From assembly GCF_019145435.1 (NCBI RefSeq), contig NZ_JAHSTS010000001.1:820001-884000 (forward strand): 64,000 nucleotides of DNA. Reading direction: 5' to 3'. The stretch is from Pseudomonas ekonensis (GTDB taxonomy: Bacteria; Pseudomonadota; Gammaproteobacteria; Pseudomonadales; Pseudomonadaceae). The notes under the pieces are model-generated. The model was not told where the DNA came from, did not search any database, and was given only the letters and a program-made list of their open reading frames with translations. Position numbers and translations under genes: made by a program. Shown here piece after piece: positions 9,170 through 19,167 of the stretch; position 1 is the first letter of the stretch, and each line of letters begins with the position of its first letter.

Positions 9170-10628
9170 GCTTTTGCGCAACCTGGCCGGCAAGGTGCCG
9201 ATGCCGCGCTCGCTGCTCGGGCGGATGCTGCTGCTGACCCTGCTGGCGGTGCTGTTCGCCCAGACCCTGTCCAGCGTGATCTGGGTCTCGCAGTTGCGCG
9301 CGACCCAGCTCGAAGGCCTGGTCACCAGCGCCCGCAGCCTCGCCCATTCGATGACCGCCAGCGTCAGTTACTTCCGCTCGTTGCCGGTGGCGTACCGGCC
9401 GCTGGTGCTCGACCAGTTGCGCAGCATGGGCGGCACCCGCTTCGTGGTGACGCTCAACGACAAGCCGCTGGACATGGACGTGCTGCCGGTCACGCCGCGC
9501 AAGGCCGCCGTGATCACCGCGGTGGATGAAGTGCTGCACCAGTCGCTGGGGCACGACACCGACATCCTGGTGACCTTCGTCAGCCCCGAAGACCTGCGGA
9601 TCTTCAACGCCGGGCTCAAGCTCGACGAGCTGCCGCGGTCCTGGGCCCACTACGCGCTGACCCTGGAACCGGTGAACCCGCCGGTGCTGGTCACTCAGAT
9701 CCAATTGGCGCCGGGCGAATGGCTGTACATCGCCTCGCTGTTGCCCGAGCCGTACACCAGCCTCGAAGAGCAGGGCCTGCCGACGCAGCAGGTGTGGTTC
9801 ATCGTCTTCACCAGCGGCTTCCTGCTGCTGTTCATCGGCCTGCTGGTGCATTGGCAGAGCCGGCCGCTCAAGCGCCTGGCGCGGGCGGCGCGGGAATTGT
9901 CGCTGGGGGCCGACGTGGAACCGGTGGCCGAGGGCGGCGGCAGCGAAGTGGTGGAGGTGGGCCGTGCGTTCAACACCATGCGCGAGCGTATCAGCCGTTA
10001 CCTGACCGAGCGCAGCCAGTTGTTCAGCGCGATTTCCCACGACTTGAGAACACCGATCACCCGCCTGCGCCTGCGGGTCGAACTGCTGGAGGACGAAGCG
10101 CTGCAGGCCAAGTTCGGCCGCGACCTGGATGAGCTGGAGATGCTGGTCAAGGGCGCGCTGCAATGCGTGAAGGACACCGACATCCACGAAAACATCGAGC
10201 CGGTGGACCTCAACCATGTGCTGGAATGCCTGGTGGAGCCGTACCTGGCGCCCAACGGCAACGGCCGCGTGACCCAGCACGGGCGGGCGCTGGCGACCTA
10301 CCCGGGCAAGCCGCTGGCGCTCAAGCGCTGCATCGGCAACCTGATCGACAACGCCCTCAAGTACGGGCAGAACGCGCACCTGCACATCGACGACGATGAA
10401 AGCGCCTTCGTGCTGCACGTCGACGACGAAGGGCCGGGGGTGCCGCAGCAGCGGCTGGAGCAGGTGTTCGAGCCGCATTTCCGCCTGGCCGGGCAGCAGC
10501 AGGGTTATGGGCTCGGGCTGGGCATCGCGCGCAACATCGCCCACAGTCACGGCGGCGAGGTCACGCTGCAGAACCTGCGCGAAGGTGGGTTGCGGGTGAC
10601 GTTGCAGCTGCCGCGCAGCGCCGACTGA
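9159..10628 (+). CDS. gltS: Sensor histidine kinase GltS
   Basis: Inner-membrane sensor kinase paired with GltR. From ATG 9159 it has 489 residues: TM1 about 23-45, a periplasmic sensor of about 165 residues, TM2 about 212-231, HAMP (about 232-285), and a HisKA domain with phosphorylated His294 in AISHDLRTPI. The HATPase domain has its N-box around Asn398 (GNLIDNALKY) and DDEGPGV and GLGLGIA loops. The gene overlaps gltR by 11 bases. An in-frame ATG at 9144 would add five residues; neither start has a strong ribosome site, so the choice is uncertain. The ligand cannot be read from sequence; glucose-related signals are inferred from context. Confidence 0.88.
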   Translation: MATELLRNLAGKVPMPRSLLGRMLLLTLLAVLFAQTLSSVIWVSQLRATQLEGLVTSARSLAHSMTASVSYFRSLPVAYRPLVLDQLRSMGGTRFVVTLNDKPLDMDVLPVTPRKAAVITAVDEVLHQSLGHDTDILVTFVSPEDLRIFNAGLKLDELPRSWAHYALTLEPVNPPVLVTQIQLAPGEWLYIASLLPEPYTSLEEQGLPTQQVWFIVFTSGFLLLFIGLLVHWQSRPLKRLARAARELSLGADVEPVAEGGGSEVVEVGRAFNTMRERISRYLTERSQLFSAISHDLRTPITRLRLRVELLEDEALQAKFGRDLDELEMLVKGALQCVKDTDIHENIEPVDLNHVLECLVEPYLAPNGNGRVTQHGRALATYPGKPLALKRCIGNLIDNALKYGQNAHLHIDDDESAFVLHVDDEGPGVPQQRLEQVFEPHFRLAGQQQGYGLGLGIARNIAHSHGGEVTLQNLREGGLRVTLQLPRSAD

Positions 10629-10635
10629 CACTGCC

Positions 10636-10737
10636 CTGTGGTGAGGGCGCTTGCTCCCGCTGGACTGCGCAGCAGGCCCGTCTTTTCAGTGCCGCTTCGC
10701 ACCACGGCGCAAGCGAGCTCTCTCGCCGCAGGGCATC
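10636..10737. repeat. Degenerate REP-like element
   Basis: A block beginning GTGGTGAGGGCGCTTGCTCC and ending with a complementary GCGCAAGCGAG...CTCGCCGCAGG segment forms a loose inverted pair after gltS. It resembles the GTGGCGAGGGA-type REP at 42541 rather than the GGGCTTGCCCGC type. Confidence 0.5.
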
Positions 10738-10762
10738 AATTTGCTGTGAATGTCACCGGTCG

Positions 10763-10817
10763 GTGACAATCCCTGTCCCCTTCGTTACAAGCCCGCCCCG
10801 GCCCGTTGTTTAGACTC
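10763..10817 (+). promoter_or_regulatory. gts-type composite promoter motif, copy 1 (before epimerase gene)
   Basis: Three blocks, GTGAC (10763), CCCTTCGTTAC (10778-10788) and TGTTTAGACTC (10807-10817), recur with identical spacing before gtsA (12116-12170). The GTGAC block here is half of the palindrome GTCACCGGTCGGTGAC. They probably form a shared activator site plus -10 region; GltR is the natural candidate. Confidence 0.6.
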
Positions 10818-10828
10818 CCCGCAGTCAT

Positions 10829-10836
10829 AACAACAA
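10829..10836 (+). promoter_or_regulatory. Crc/Hfq-type A-rich motif
   Basis: AACAACAA fits the AAnAAnAA pattern bound by Hfq with Crc in pseudomonads and lies 12 bases before the ATG at 10849, overlapping the ribosome site region. It suggests translational catabolite repression. Confidence 0.45.
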
Positions 10837-10848
10837 AAAAGGCCACCC

Positions 10849-12108
10849 ATGGATCACTTCAATCCAGGCTTCAGCAGTTGGCTGAACGCCCCTGCCCACC
10901 AGCGCTGGCTCGCCGACGAAGGCCTGCGCCTGCTGGACTTCGCCAAGGCCTCGTGGCTGCCGGAAGGCTTCGGCAACCTCGACGGGCGCGGTCGCCTGCC
11001 GACCGGCGCGCAAGCCGAAACCATGAACACCGCCCGCATGACCCACAGCTTCGCCATGGCTCACATCCAGGGGCTGCCGGGCTTCGCCGAGCTCGTGGAT
11101 CACGGTGTCCGCTCGTTGCGCGGCCCGCTGCGCGACGCCGTGCACGGCGGCTGGTTCGCCACCGCCGAGCACCGCGACGGCAACACCGGCAAGAACGCCT
11201 ACCTGCACGCGTTCGTCGCCCTGGCCGCCAGTTCGGCGGTGGTCGCCCGGCGCCCCGGTGCCGAAGCGTTGCTCGACGACGCCATCGACATCATCGACAC
11301 CTGCTTCTGGAGCGACGAAGAGGGCGCGATGCGCGAATCCTTCAGCCGCGACTGGCGCGAAGAGGAAGCCTACCGCGGCGCCAACAGCAACATGCACGCC
11401 ACCGAGGCCTTCCTCGCCCTGGCCGACGTCACCGAAGACCCGCGCTGGCTGGTGCGCGCCCAGCGCATCGTCGAACGGGTGATCCACGGCCACGCCGCCG
11501 CCAACGGCTACCTGGTGATCGAGCACTTCGACCGCGACTGGCAGCCGCTGCGCGACTACAACCGCGACAATCCCGCCGACGGCTTCCGCCCCTACGGCAC
11601 CACGCCGGGGCACGGTTTTGAATGGGCGCGGCTGATGCTGCACCTCGAGGCGGCGCGGGTGCGGGCCGGCATGCTCACCCCCGGCTGGCTGGCCACCGAC
11701 GCGCAGAAACTGTTCGAGGAAAACTGCCGCCACGGTTGGGAGGCGGACGGCGCGCCGGGCATCGTCTACACCCTCGATTGGGCCAACAAGGCCGTCGTGC
11801 GCCATCGCCTGCACTGGACGCACGCCGAGGCCAGCGCCGCCGCCAGCGCCCTGCTCAAGCGCACCGGTGAAGAGCGCTACGAAGCCTGGTACCGGCTGTT
11901 CTGGGAATTCTGCGCAGTGAACTTCATCGACCGCTGCGACGGCAGCTGGCACCACGAACTCGATCCGCTGAACCGCCCCAGCGCCGATATCTGGCCGGGC
12001 AAGCCGGACCTCTACCACGCCTGGCAGGCCGTGCTGATTCCCCGCCTGCCCTTGGCGCCGAGCATGGCCACGGCCCTGGCGCAGTGGTCCCAGAGCGTTC
12101 CTGTGTAA
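10849..12108 (+). CDS. AGE-family epimerase/isomerase (mannose isomerase-like)
   Basis: Cytoplasmic (alpha/alpha)6-barrel sugar isomerase of the N-acylglucosamine 2-epimerase family, 419 residues, close to the 400-420 usual for members acting on free mannose, glucose or sulfoquinovose. Family-typical segments include NTARMTHSFAMAH near residue 62, NSNMHATEAFLAL near 178 and HPGHGFEWARL-like TTPGHGFEWARLML near 254, whose His and Arg residues line the active site in this family. The ATG at 10849 has AAAGG upstream. It lies just before gtsA under a matching promoter motif, so it probably interconverts a sugar imported by Gts (mannose to fructose/glucose is my best guess). Exact substrate unknown. 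Confidence 0.85.
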   Translation: MDHFNPGFSSWLNAPAHQRWLADEGLRLLDFAKASWLPEGFGNLDGRGRLPTGAQAETMNTARMTHSFAMAHIQGLPGFAELVDHGVRSLRGPLRDAVHGGWFATAEHRDGNTGKNAYLHAFVALAASSAVVARRPGAEALLDDAIDIIDTCFWSDEEGAMRESFSRDWREEEAYRGANSNMHATEAFLALADVTEDPRWLVRAQRIVERVIHGHAAANGYLVIEHFDRDWQPLRDYNRDNPADGFRPYGTTPGHGFEWARLMLHLEAARVRAGMLTPGWLATDAQKLFEENCRHGWEADGAPGIVYTLDWANKAVVRHRLHWTHAEASAAASALLKRTGEERYEAWYRLFWEFCAVNFIDRCDGSWHHELDPLNRPSADIWPGKPDLYHAWQAVLIPRLPLAPSMATALAQWSQSVPV

Positions 12109-12115
12109 CCATGTC

Positions 12116-12170
12116 GTGACATTCGCACGTCCCTTCGTTACCTGCGCAGGGATGCGCGCTGTTTAAACTC
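12116..12170 (+). promoter_or_regulatory. gts-type composite promoter motif, copy 2 (before gtsA)
   Basis: GTGAC (12116), CCCTTCGTTAC (12131-12141) and TGTTTAAACTC (12160-12170) repeat the three blocks seen at 10763-10817 with exactly the same 15- and 29-base offsets. Sequence between blocks differs, so the spacing is likely functional. Confidence 0.65.
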
Positions 12171-12202
12171 GTGTGCAGCGCAAGCTCCAGACTTGCATGC
12201 AT

Positions 12203-12210
12203 AACAACAA
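12203..12210 (+). promoter_or_regulatory. Crc/Hfq-type A-rich motif
   Basis: AACAACAA (AAnAAnAA pattern) ends 16 bases before the gtsA ATG, directly ahead of the GAAAGG ribosome site, consistent with Crc/Hfq repression of sugar uptake. Confidence 0.5.
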
Positions 12211-12226
12211 GAAAGGTACCTCTCAG

Positions 12227-13528
12227 ATGAATGCGATTTCTCGCCTCGCCACTGTCATTTCTGTTGCCTCCCTGTTCCCGCTCGCTGCGCTCCCTCTGAG
12301 TGTTTCCGCCGCCGAATCCAAAGGTTCGGTGGAAGTCGTGCATTGGTGGACGTCCGGCGGCGAGAAGGCAGCGGTCGATGTGCTCAAGGCCCAGGTCGAA
12401 AAAGACGGCTTTACCTGGAAGGACGGCGCCGTGGCCGGCGGTGGCGGCGCGACCGCCATGACCGTCCTGAAAAGCCGCGCAGTGGCCGGCAACCCGCCGG
12501 GCGTGGCCCAGATCAAAGGCCCGGACATCCAGGACTGGGCCTCCACCGGCCTGCTCGACACCGACGTGCTCAAGGACGTCGCCAAGGCCGAGAAGTGGGA
12601 CAGCCTGCTCGACAAGAAAGTCTCCGACACCGTGAAGTTCGAAGGCGACTACGTGGCCGTGCCGGTGAACATCCACCGCGTCAACTGGCTGTGGATCAAC
12701 CCGGAAGTCTTCAAGAAAGCGGGTATCGAAAAGGCCCCGACCACCCTCGAAGAGTTCTACGCCGCCGGCGACAAGCTCAAGGCCGCCGGCTTCATTCCGC
12801 TGGCCCACGGCGGTCAGCCATGGCAGGACAGCACCGTGTTCGAAGCGGTGGTGCTCTCGGTCATGGGCGTGGACGGCTACAAGAAGGCCCTGGTGGACCT
12901 CGACGACGCGGCCCTGACCGGCCCGCAGATGGTCAAGGCCCTGACCGAGCTGAAGAAGGTCGCGACCTACATGGACGCCGACGGCAAAGGCCAGGACTGG
13001 AACCTGGAAGCCGCCAAGGTCATCAACGGCAAGGCCGGCATGCAGATCATGGGTGACTGGGCCAAGTCCGAATGGACCGCGGCCAAGAAAGTCGCCGGCA
13101 AGGACTACGAGTGCGTGGCCTTCCCGGGCACCGACAAGGCCTTCACCTACAACATCGACTCCCTGGCCGTGTTCAAGCAGAAGGACGCGGGCACCGCGGC
13201 CGGCCAGCAGGACATCGCCAAGGTGGTGCTGGGCGAGAACTTCCAGAAGGTCTTCAGCATCAACAAGGGTTCGATCCCGGTGCGCAACGACATGCTGGCC
13301 GACATGGGCAAGTTCGGTTTCGACTCCTGCGCCCAGACCGCCGCCAAGGACTTCCTGGCGGACGCCAAGACCGGCGGCCTGCAGCCGAGCATGGCGCACA
13401 ACATGGCGACCACGCTGGCGGTGCAGGGCGCGTTCTTCGATGTGGTGACCAACTACATCAACGACCCGAAAGCCGACCCGGCCGACGCGGCCAAGAAGCT
13501 GGGCACCGCCGTCAAGTCGGCCAAGTAG
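12227..13528 (+). CDS. gtsA: Glucose ABC transporter, periplasmic binding protein
   Basis: Extracytoplasmic binding protein delivering glucose (and possibly related hexoses) to GtsBC. 433 residues from ATG 12227, family 1 sugar-binding proteins being 410-450. The signal peptide is about residues 1-28 with cleavage after VSA; the mature part starts with the [12 protein letters not shown] strand typical of the family. I chose 12227 because it puts the signal peptide at the N-terminus and has AAGAAAGG upstream; an earlier in-frame codon only adds non-hydrophobic residues. First gene of gtsABCD; a strong hairpin follows, typical of over-expressed binding-protein genes. Confidence 0.95.
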   Translation: MNAISRLATVISVASLFPLAALPLSVSAAESKGSVEVVHWWTSGGEKAAVDVLKAQVEKDGFTWKDGAVAGGGGATAMTVLKSRAVAGNPPGVAQIKGPDIQDWASTGLLDTDVLKDVAKAEKWDSLLDKKVSDTVKFEGDYVAVPVNIHRVNWLWINPEVFKKAGIEKAPTTLEEFYAAGDKLKAAGFIPLAHGGQPWQDSTVFEAVVLSVMGVDGYKKALVDLDDAALTGPQMVKALTELKKVATYMDADGKGQDWNLEAAKVINGKAGMQIMGDWAKSEWTAAKKVAGKDYECVAFPGTDKAFTYNIDSLAVFKQKDAGTAAGQQDIAKVVLGENFQKVFSINKGSIPVRNDMLADMGKFGFDSCAQTAAKDFLADAKTGGLQPSMAHNMATTLAVQGAFFDVVTNYINDPKADPADAAKKLGTAVKSAK

Positions 13529-13533
13529 GTCGT

Positions 13534-13610
13534 AGCTGCAAGCTGCAAGCTGCAAGCCTCAAGCTTCAAGCCTTGTGCCACTTGCCGCTTGTAGCTTGCA
13601 GCTTGCAGCT
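13534..13610. repeat. 24-bp inverted repeat of AGCTGCAAGC units (gtsA-gtsB)
   Basis: The left arm (13534-13557) consists of tandem AGCTGCA units; the right arm (13587-13610) is its complement with one mismatch, leaving a 29-base loop. The hairpin begins 5 bases after the gtsA stop and probably stabilises gtsA mRNA or attenuates readthrough into gtsB. Same repeat family as 3496-3585. Confidence 0.8.
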
Positions 13611-13637
13611 GTCCTCCTCCCCTAACTGGATCTTCCC

Positions 13638-14546
13638 ATGAGTTCTGTTGCTGTGTTCAGCAAGGCCTCGCCGTTCGATGCGTTGCAGCGCTGGCTCCCC
13701 AAGCTGGTGCTGGCGCCGAGCATGTTCATCGTGCTGGTGGGCTTCTACGGTTACATCCTGTGGACGTTCGTCCTGTCGTTCACCACCTCGACGTTCCTGC
13801 CGACCTACAAATGGGCGGGGCTGGCGCAGTACGCGCGCCTGTTCGACAACGACCGCTGGTGGGTGGCGAGCAAGAACCTTGCGGTGTTCGGCGGCCTGTT
13901 CATCGGCATCACACTGGTGATCGGCGTGCTGCTGGCGGTGTTCCTGGATCAGCGCATCCGCCGCGAAGGGTTCATCCGCACCATTTACCTGTACCCGATG
14001 GCGCTCTCGATGATCGTCACCGGCACGGCGTGGAAATGGCTGCTCAACCCCGGCATGGGCCTGGACAAGCTGCTGCGCGACTGGGGCTGGGAAGGCTTTC
14101 GCCTGGACTGGCTGATCGACCCTGACCGCGTGGTGTATTGCCTGGTGATCGCGGCGGTGTGGCAAGCCTCGGGCTTCATCATGGCGATGTTCCTGGCGGG
14201 CCTGCGCGGCGTCGACCAGTCGATCATCCGCGCCGCCCAGATCGACGGCGCGAGCATGCCGACCATCTATTGGAAAGTCGTGCTGCCGAGCCTGCGTCCG
14301 GTGTTCTTCAGCGCCGTGATGATCCTGGCCCACATCGCGATCAAGAGCTTCGACCTGGTGGCGGCGATGACCGCCGGCGGCCCGGGCTACTCCTCGGACC
14401 TTCCGGCGATGTTCATGTACTCGTTCACCTTCAGCCGCGGCCAGATGGGCATGGGCTCGGCCAGCGCCATCCTGATGCTCGGCGCGATCCTCGCGATCAT
14501 CGTGCCGTACCTGTATTCCGAGCTGAGGACCAAGCGCCATGACTAA
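13638..14546 (+). CDS. gtsB: Glucose ABC transporter permease GtsB
   Basis: Inner-membrane permease of the MalF/UgpA type, 302 residues with six predicted membrane helices. The cytoplasmic EAA loop that contacts the ATPase is visible at about residues 193-222 (RGVDQSIIRAAQIDGASMP followed by LPSLRP). It forms the translocation pore with GtsC. The ATG at 13638 follows the hairpin region; it overlaps gtsC by 8 bases, so the two subunits are co-translated. Confidence 0.94.
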   Translation: MSSVAVFSKASPFDALQRWLPKLVLAPSMFIVLVGFYGYILWTFVLSFTTSTFLPTYKWAGLAQYARLFDNDRWWVASKNLAVFGGLFIGITLVIGVLLAVFLDQRIRREGFIRTIYLYPMALSMIVTGTAWKWLLNPGMGLDKLLRDWGWEGFRLDWLIDPDRVVYCLVIAAVWQASGFIMAMFLAGLRGVDQSIIRAAQIDGASMPTIYWKVVLPSLRPVFFSAVMILAHIAIKSFDLVAAMTAGGPGYSSDLPAMFMYSFTFSRGQMGMGSASAILMLGAILAIIVPYLYSELRTKRHD

Positions 14547-15384
14547 CCTCGCCGACAAACCTTCCGTCAGCCTGAGCCGCATCGCCATCCACGCGGTGCT
14601 TCTGCTGGCCGTGGTGCTGTACCTGGTGCCGCTGGTGGTCATGCTGCTGACCAGCTTCAAGACGCCGGAAGACATCAGCACCGGCAACCTCCTGAGCTGG
14701 CCGGCCGTGGTCAGCGGCATCGGCTGGGTGAAGGCCTGGGGCACGGTGGACGGCTATTTCTGGAACTCGATCAAGATCACCGTTCCGGCGGTGCTGATCT
14801 CCACCGCCATCGGCGCGCTCAACGGCTATGTGCTGTCGATGTGGCGCTTTCGCGGCTCGCAACTGTTCTTCGGCCTGCTGCTGTTCGGCTGCTTCCTGCC
14901 GTTCCAGACCGTCCTGCTGCCGGCCTCGTTCACCCTCGGCAAGATGGGCCTGGCCAGCACCACCACGGGCCTGGTGTTCATCCATGTGGTCTACGGCCTG
15001 GCGTTCACTACGCTGTTCTTCCGCAACTACTACGTGACCATCCCCGATGCGCTGGTGAAGGCGGCGCGGCTGGACGGCGCCGGGTTCTTCACGATCTTCC
15101 GGCGGATCATCCTGCCGATGTCCACCCCGATCATCATGGTCTGCCTGATCTGGCAGTTCACCCAGATCTGGAACGACTTCCTGTTCGGCGTGGTGTTCTC
15201 CAGCGGCGATTCGCAGCCCATCACGGTGGCGCTGAACAACCTGGTCAACACCAGCACCGGGGTCAAGGAATACAACGTTGACATGGCAGCGGCGATGATC
15301 GCCGGGCTGCCGACCCTGCTGGTCTATGTGGTCGCAGGCAAGTATTTCGTGCGCGGGCTGACGGCCGGCGCGGTCAAGGGGTAA
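14539..15384 (+). CDS. gtsC: Glucose ABC transporter permease GtsC
   Basis: Second permease, MalG/UgpE type, 281 residues, six membrane helices. Its EAA loop is at about 170-200 (PDALVKAARLDGAGFFTIF followed by RRIILPMS). It starts inside gtsB and ends 2 bases before gtsD, so it is in the middle of a tightly packed operon. Confidence 0.94.
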   Translation: MTNLADKPSVSLSRIAIHAVLLLAVVLYLVPLVVMLLTSFKTPEDISTGNLLSWPAVVSGIGWVKAWGTVDGYFWNSIKITVPAVLISTAIGALNGYVLSMWRFRGSQLFFGLLLFGCFLPFQTVLLPASFTLGKMGLASTTTGLVFIHVVYGLAFTTLFFRNYYVTIPDALVKAARLDGAGFFTIFRRIILPMSTPIIMVCLIWQFTQIWNDFLFGVVFSSGDSQPITVALNNLVNTSTGVKEYNVDMAAAMIAGLPTLLVYVVAGKYFVRGLTAGAVKG

Positions 15385-15386
15385 TC

Positions 15387-16547
<1,161 letters not shown>

Positions 16548-16555
16548 AGAACAAA

Positions 16556-16587
16556 TGCGGGCGCGGGCAAGCCCGTTCCCGCAGGGG
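16556..16587. repeat. REP-like hairpin between gtsD and oprB
   Basis: GCGGGCGCGGGCAAGCCCGT with a following TCCCGC forms the usual GGGC/GCCC REP hairpin. No T-tract, so oprB may be read through from gts. Confidence 0.6.
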
Positions 16588-16617
16588 TGTAAACCGCGTT
16601 GGAAAAAAACAGTTAAT

Positions 16618-16625
16618 AACAATAA
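16618..16625 (+). promoter_or_regulatory. Crc/Hfq-type A-rich motif
   Basis: AACAATAA (AAnAAnAA) lies 16 bases before the oprB ATG, next to the GAGGATG ribosome site. Confidence 0.45.
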
Positions 16626-16641
16626 AGACGAGGATGTAGGG

Positions 16642-17991
16642 ATGAAAATGAAACACGTCAATGCCCGTTTGATCTGCCGGATGTCGGCCGCCGCCGCACT
16701 GGTGCTGGCCGGCAACGCGATGGCCGCCGATGCGTTCAGCTCCGATTCCAAGTGGATGACCGGCGACTGGGGCGGCGAGCGCACCAAGCTGATCGAGCAA
16801 GGCATCGACATCAAGATGGACTACGTCGGTGAAATGGGCGCCAACCTGCACGGCGGCTACAACGACGACAAGACCGGCCGCTACAGCGACCAGTTCGGTC
16901 TGGGCGTGGCCCTGGACCTGCAGAAGCTGTGGGGCTGGGACAACACCCAGGCCAAGATCCAGCTGACCAACCGCAACGGCGAAAACATCTCCAACGACCG
17001 CATCGGCGACCCGCGCGCCGGCACCCTGAGCTCCTCGCAGGAAGTCTACGGCCGCGGCCACATGGTGCGTCTGACCCAGCTGTGGATCCAGCACCAGTTC
17101 TTCGACAACAAGCTCGACATCAAGGCCGGTTACTTCGGCGAAGGCGAAGACTTCAACACCTTCCCGTGCGAATTCCAGAACCTGGCGTTCTGCGGCTCTC
17201 AGGTGGGCAACTGGGCGACCAACATCTGGTACAACTGGCCGGTCAGCCAGGCGGCGATCCGCGTGAAGTACAACATCAACGACGAGCTGTATGCGCAGAT
17301 CGGCGCCTACAACCAGAACCCGTCGCAGCTGGAGCACGGCAACGGCTTCAAGCTCAGCGGCAGCGGCACCGCCGGCACCGTGCTGCCGGTCGAGCTGGTC
17401 TGGTCGCCGAAGGTCAACGGCCTGCCGGGCGAATACCGCGTGGGTTACTACAAGTCCACCGCCGACGCCAACGACGTGCGTGAGGACGACAACGGCCTGG
17501 ACGCCGCGACCACCGGCGACGCCTACCGCGTGCACAGCAGCAAGCACGGCTACTGGTTCGTGGCCCAGCAGCAGCTCACCAGCCACAACGGCGACGCGTC
17601 CCGTGGCCTGAACATCGCGGCCAACGCCACCTTCCACGACAAGGACACCAACTTCATCGACAACTACCAGTCGCTGATGTTTGTCTACAAGGGGCCGTTC
17701 GACGCGCGTCCCAAGGATGACGTGGGCATCGGCTTCGCGCGCATCCACGTCAACGACGACGTGAAGAAGAACGCCGAGCTGCTCAACGTCGCCAACGGCG
17801 TCTCGGACTACGACAACCCGGTGTTCTCGCCGCTGCGCGAAACCGAATACAACTACGAGATCAACTACGGCTTCCACGTCACCAACTGGCTGACCGTGCG
17901 TCCCAACCTGCAGTACATCACCCATCCGGGCGGTGTGGATGAAGTCGACAACGCTTTGGTCGCCGGCCTGAAAATTCAGTCGGTGTTCTGA
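16642..17991 (+). CDS. oprB: Carbohydrate-selective porin OprB
   Basis: Outer-membrane beta-barrel channel for glucose and related sugars. 449 residues from ATG 16642, matching known OprB lengths. The signal peptide is about residues 1-29 ending AMA; the mature chain has the characteristic WMTGDWGGERTKLIEQGI opening and ends in an aromatic Phe, as barrel proteins do. The 61 in-frame codons upstream of 16642 overlap gtsD and contain no signal sequence, so they are excluded. Last gene of the glucose uptake set; a rho-independent terminator follows. Confidence 0.95.
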   Translation: MKMKHVNARLICRMSAAAALVLAGNAMAADAFSSDSKWMTGDWGGERTKLIEQGIDIKMDYVGEMGANLHGGYNDDKTGRYSDQFGLGVALDLQKLWGWDNTQAKIQLTNRNGENISNDRIGDPRAGTLSSSQEVYGRGHMVRLTQLWIQHQFFDNKLDIKAGYFGEGEDFNTFPCEFQNLAFCGSQVGNWATNIWYNWPVSQAAIRVKYNINDELYAQIGAYNQNPSQLEHGNGFKLSGSGTAGTVLPVELVWSPKVNGLPGEYRVGYYKSTADANDVREDDNGLDAATTGDAYRVHSSKHGYWFVAQQQLTSHNGDASRGLNIAANATFHDKDTNFIDNYQSLMFVYKGPFDARPKDDVGIGFARIHVNDDVKKNAELLNVANGVSDYDNPVFSPLRETEYNYEINYGFHVTNWLTVRPNLQYITHPGGVDEVDNALVAGLKIQSVF

Positions 17992-18029
17992 CGCGTCTGC
18001 GATAAGCTCCTCTCCATGTGCGCATATTT

Positions 18030-18059
18030 GCGGACGGCCCAGGCTGTCCGCTTTTTTTT
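18030..18059 (+). terminator. Rho-independent terminator after oprB
   Basis: GCGGACGGCC pairs with GGCTGTCCGC (one G-U) and is followed by eight T residues, 39 bases after the oprB stop. Confidence 0.9.
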
Positions 18060-18105
18060 GGGGCCGGCGCCGCCCTGTGAGACGTGATTTTCAGGACCGT
18101 GGCCC

Positions 18106-18960
18106 ATGCATGAGCATCCGCTGCAACGCTTCTTCAGATCCCTGCGCGAACGGCCGGTGTTCGCCTGGGAGCGCTATCAGATGCGCGACGTGCTGGTGAT
18201 CGACCATCCGCTGTGCCAGGCGGTGTTCAGTCGTCAGGGCGCGCAGCTGCTGCACTTTCAGCCGCGCGGACAGAAACCGTGGCTGTGGTGCGCGGCGAAG
18301 TGGCCGCACGTCGGTGCGATCCGCGGCGGGGTGCCGGTGTGCTGGCCGTGGTACGGCCGTCATCCGAGCGAGAACGCCTGGCCGTCCCATGGCTGGGCGC
18401 GGTTGCTGGACTGGAAGCTGCTCGACAGCGCCAGCGCCGAAGACGGCGTGCGCCTGCACTGGCGACTGCAGTTGTGCGACTGGCAGGTGGACCTGCATGC
18501 GCACCTGGGCGAGCGCATGGACTTGCGCCTGAGCACCGAGCACCAGGACGACATGCCGTGCCAGTTGAGCCAGGCGTTGCACGCTTACTGGCGCATTGGC
18601 GACGTGAGTGAGATAGCGCTGTCTGGGTTGGAGGGGGCGCAGGGCTACGACCAGCTGAGCCGCGAGGCTTGCCAGCAGGAAGGCGAACTGCGGGTCGATG
18701 GCGGCTGCCAGCGGGTGTTCCAGCACGACGGCGAACTGCAGCTCAAGGATCACGCCTGGCAGCGCGAGCTGCGCATCGACACCGGCGAGAGCGCCGACAC
18801 CGTGGTGTGGCATCCGGGCTCGCGGCCGCTCTTGGGGGTGAGCTGGGATGAGGTGGCGGAGTTCGTCTGCGTGGAAGCGGCGGCGGGAGGCACCGACAGC
18901 CTGCATCTGGCGCCGGGGGAGAAGGCGCACTTGAGTCTGCAGGCCTGGGCGGCGGCCTAG
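18106..18960 (+). CDS. D-hexose-6-phosphate mutarotase (YeaD-like)
   Basis: Cytoplasmic aldose-1-epimerase-fold enzyme that interconverts alpha and beta anomers of hexose 6-phosphates, 284 residues (family about 270-300). Family features are the GGVPVCWPWYGRHP segment near residue 71, the catalytic-type His in LSQALHAYWRIGDV near 157, and the acidic motif FVCVEAAAGG near 251. It starts at ATG 18106 shortly after the oprB terminator, so it has its own promoter. Position between oprB and hexR fits a role in supplying beta-glucose-6-phosphate to Zwf. Confidence 0.9.
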   Translation: MHEHPLQRFFRSLRERPVFAWERYQMRDVLVIDHPLCQAVFSRQGAQLLHFQPRGQKPWLWCAAKWPHVGAIRGGVPVCWPWYGRHPSENAWPSHGWARLLDWKLLDSASAEDGVRLHWRLQLCDWQVDLHAHLGERMDLRLSTEHQDDMPCQLSQALHAYWRIGDVSEIALSGLEGAQGYDQLSREACQQEGELRVDGGCQRVFQHDGELQLKDHAWQRELRIDTGESADTVVWHPGSRPLLGVSWDEVAEFVCVEAAAGGTDSLHLAPGEKAHLSLQAWAAA

Positions 18961-18979
18961 TTCGGGTTTGCGGCGCTGT

Positions 18980-19150
18980 CTCTGGCCTCATCGCGGGCAA
19001 GCCCGCTCCCACAGGGAATGTATTCCAAATGTGGGAGCAACTGACCTGCGGTGCCGTCGCTGACGCCATCGCGAGAAAGCTGTGTCCCACCGTTTGCTTG
19101 GCGCCACTGCTCCCCGTGGGAGCGGGCTTGCCCGCGATGGGGGCGGGACA
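18980..19150. repeat. REP pair between mutarotase and hexR
   Basis: ATCGCGGGCAAGCCCGCTCC (near 18990) and its inverse GGAGCGGGCTTGCCCGCGAT (near 19119) flank about 100 bases that also hold a weaker third copy. They lie in the gap between two convergent genes. Confidence 0.8.
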
Positions 19151-19167
19151 GCCACTGAAGATCCGGA

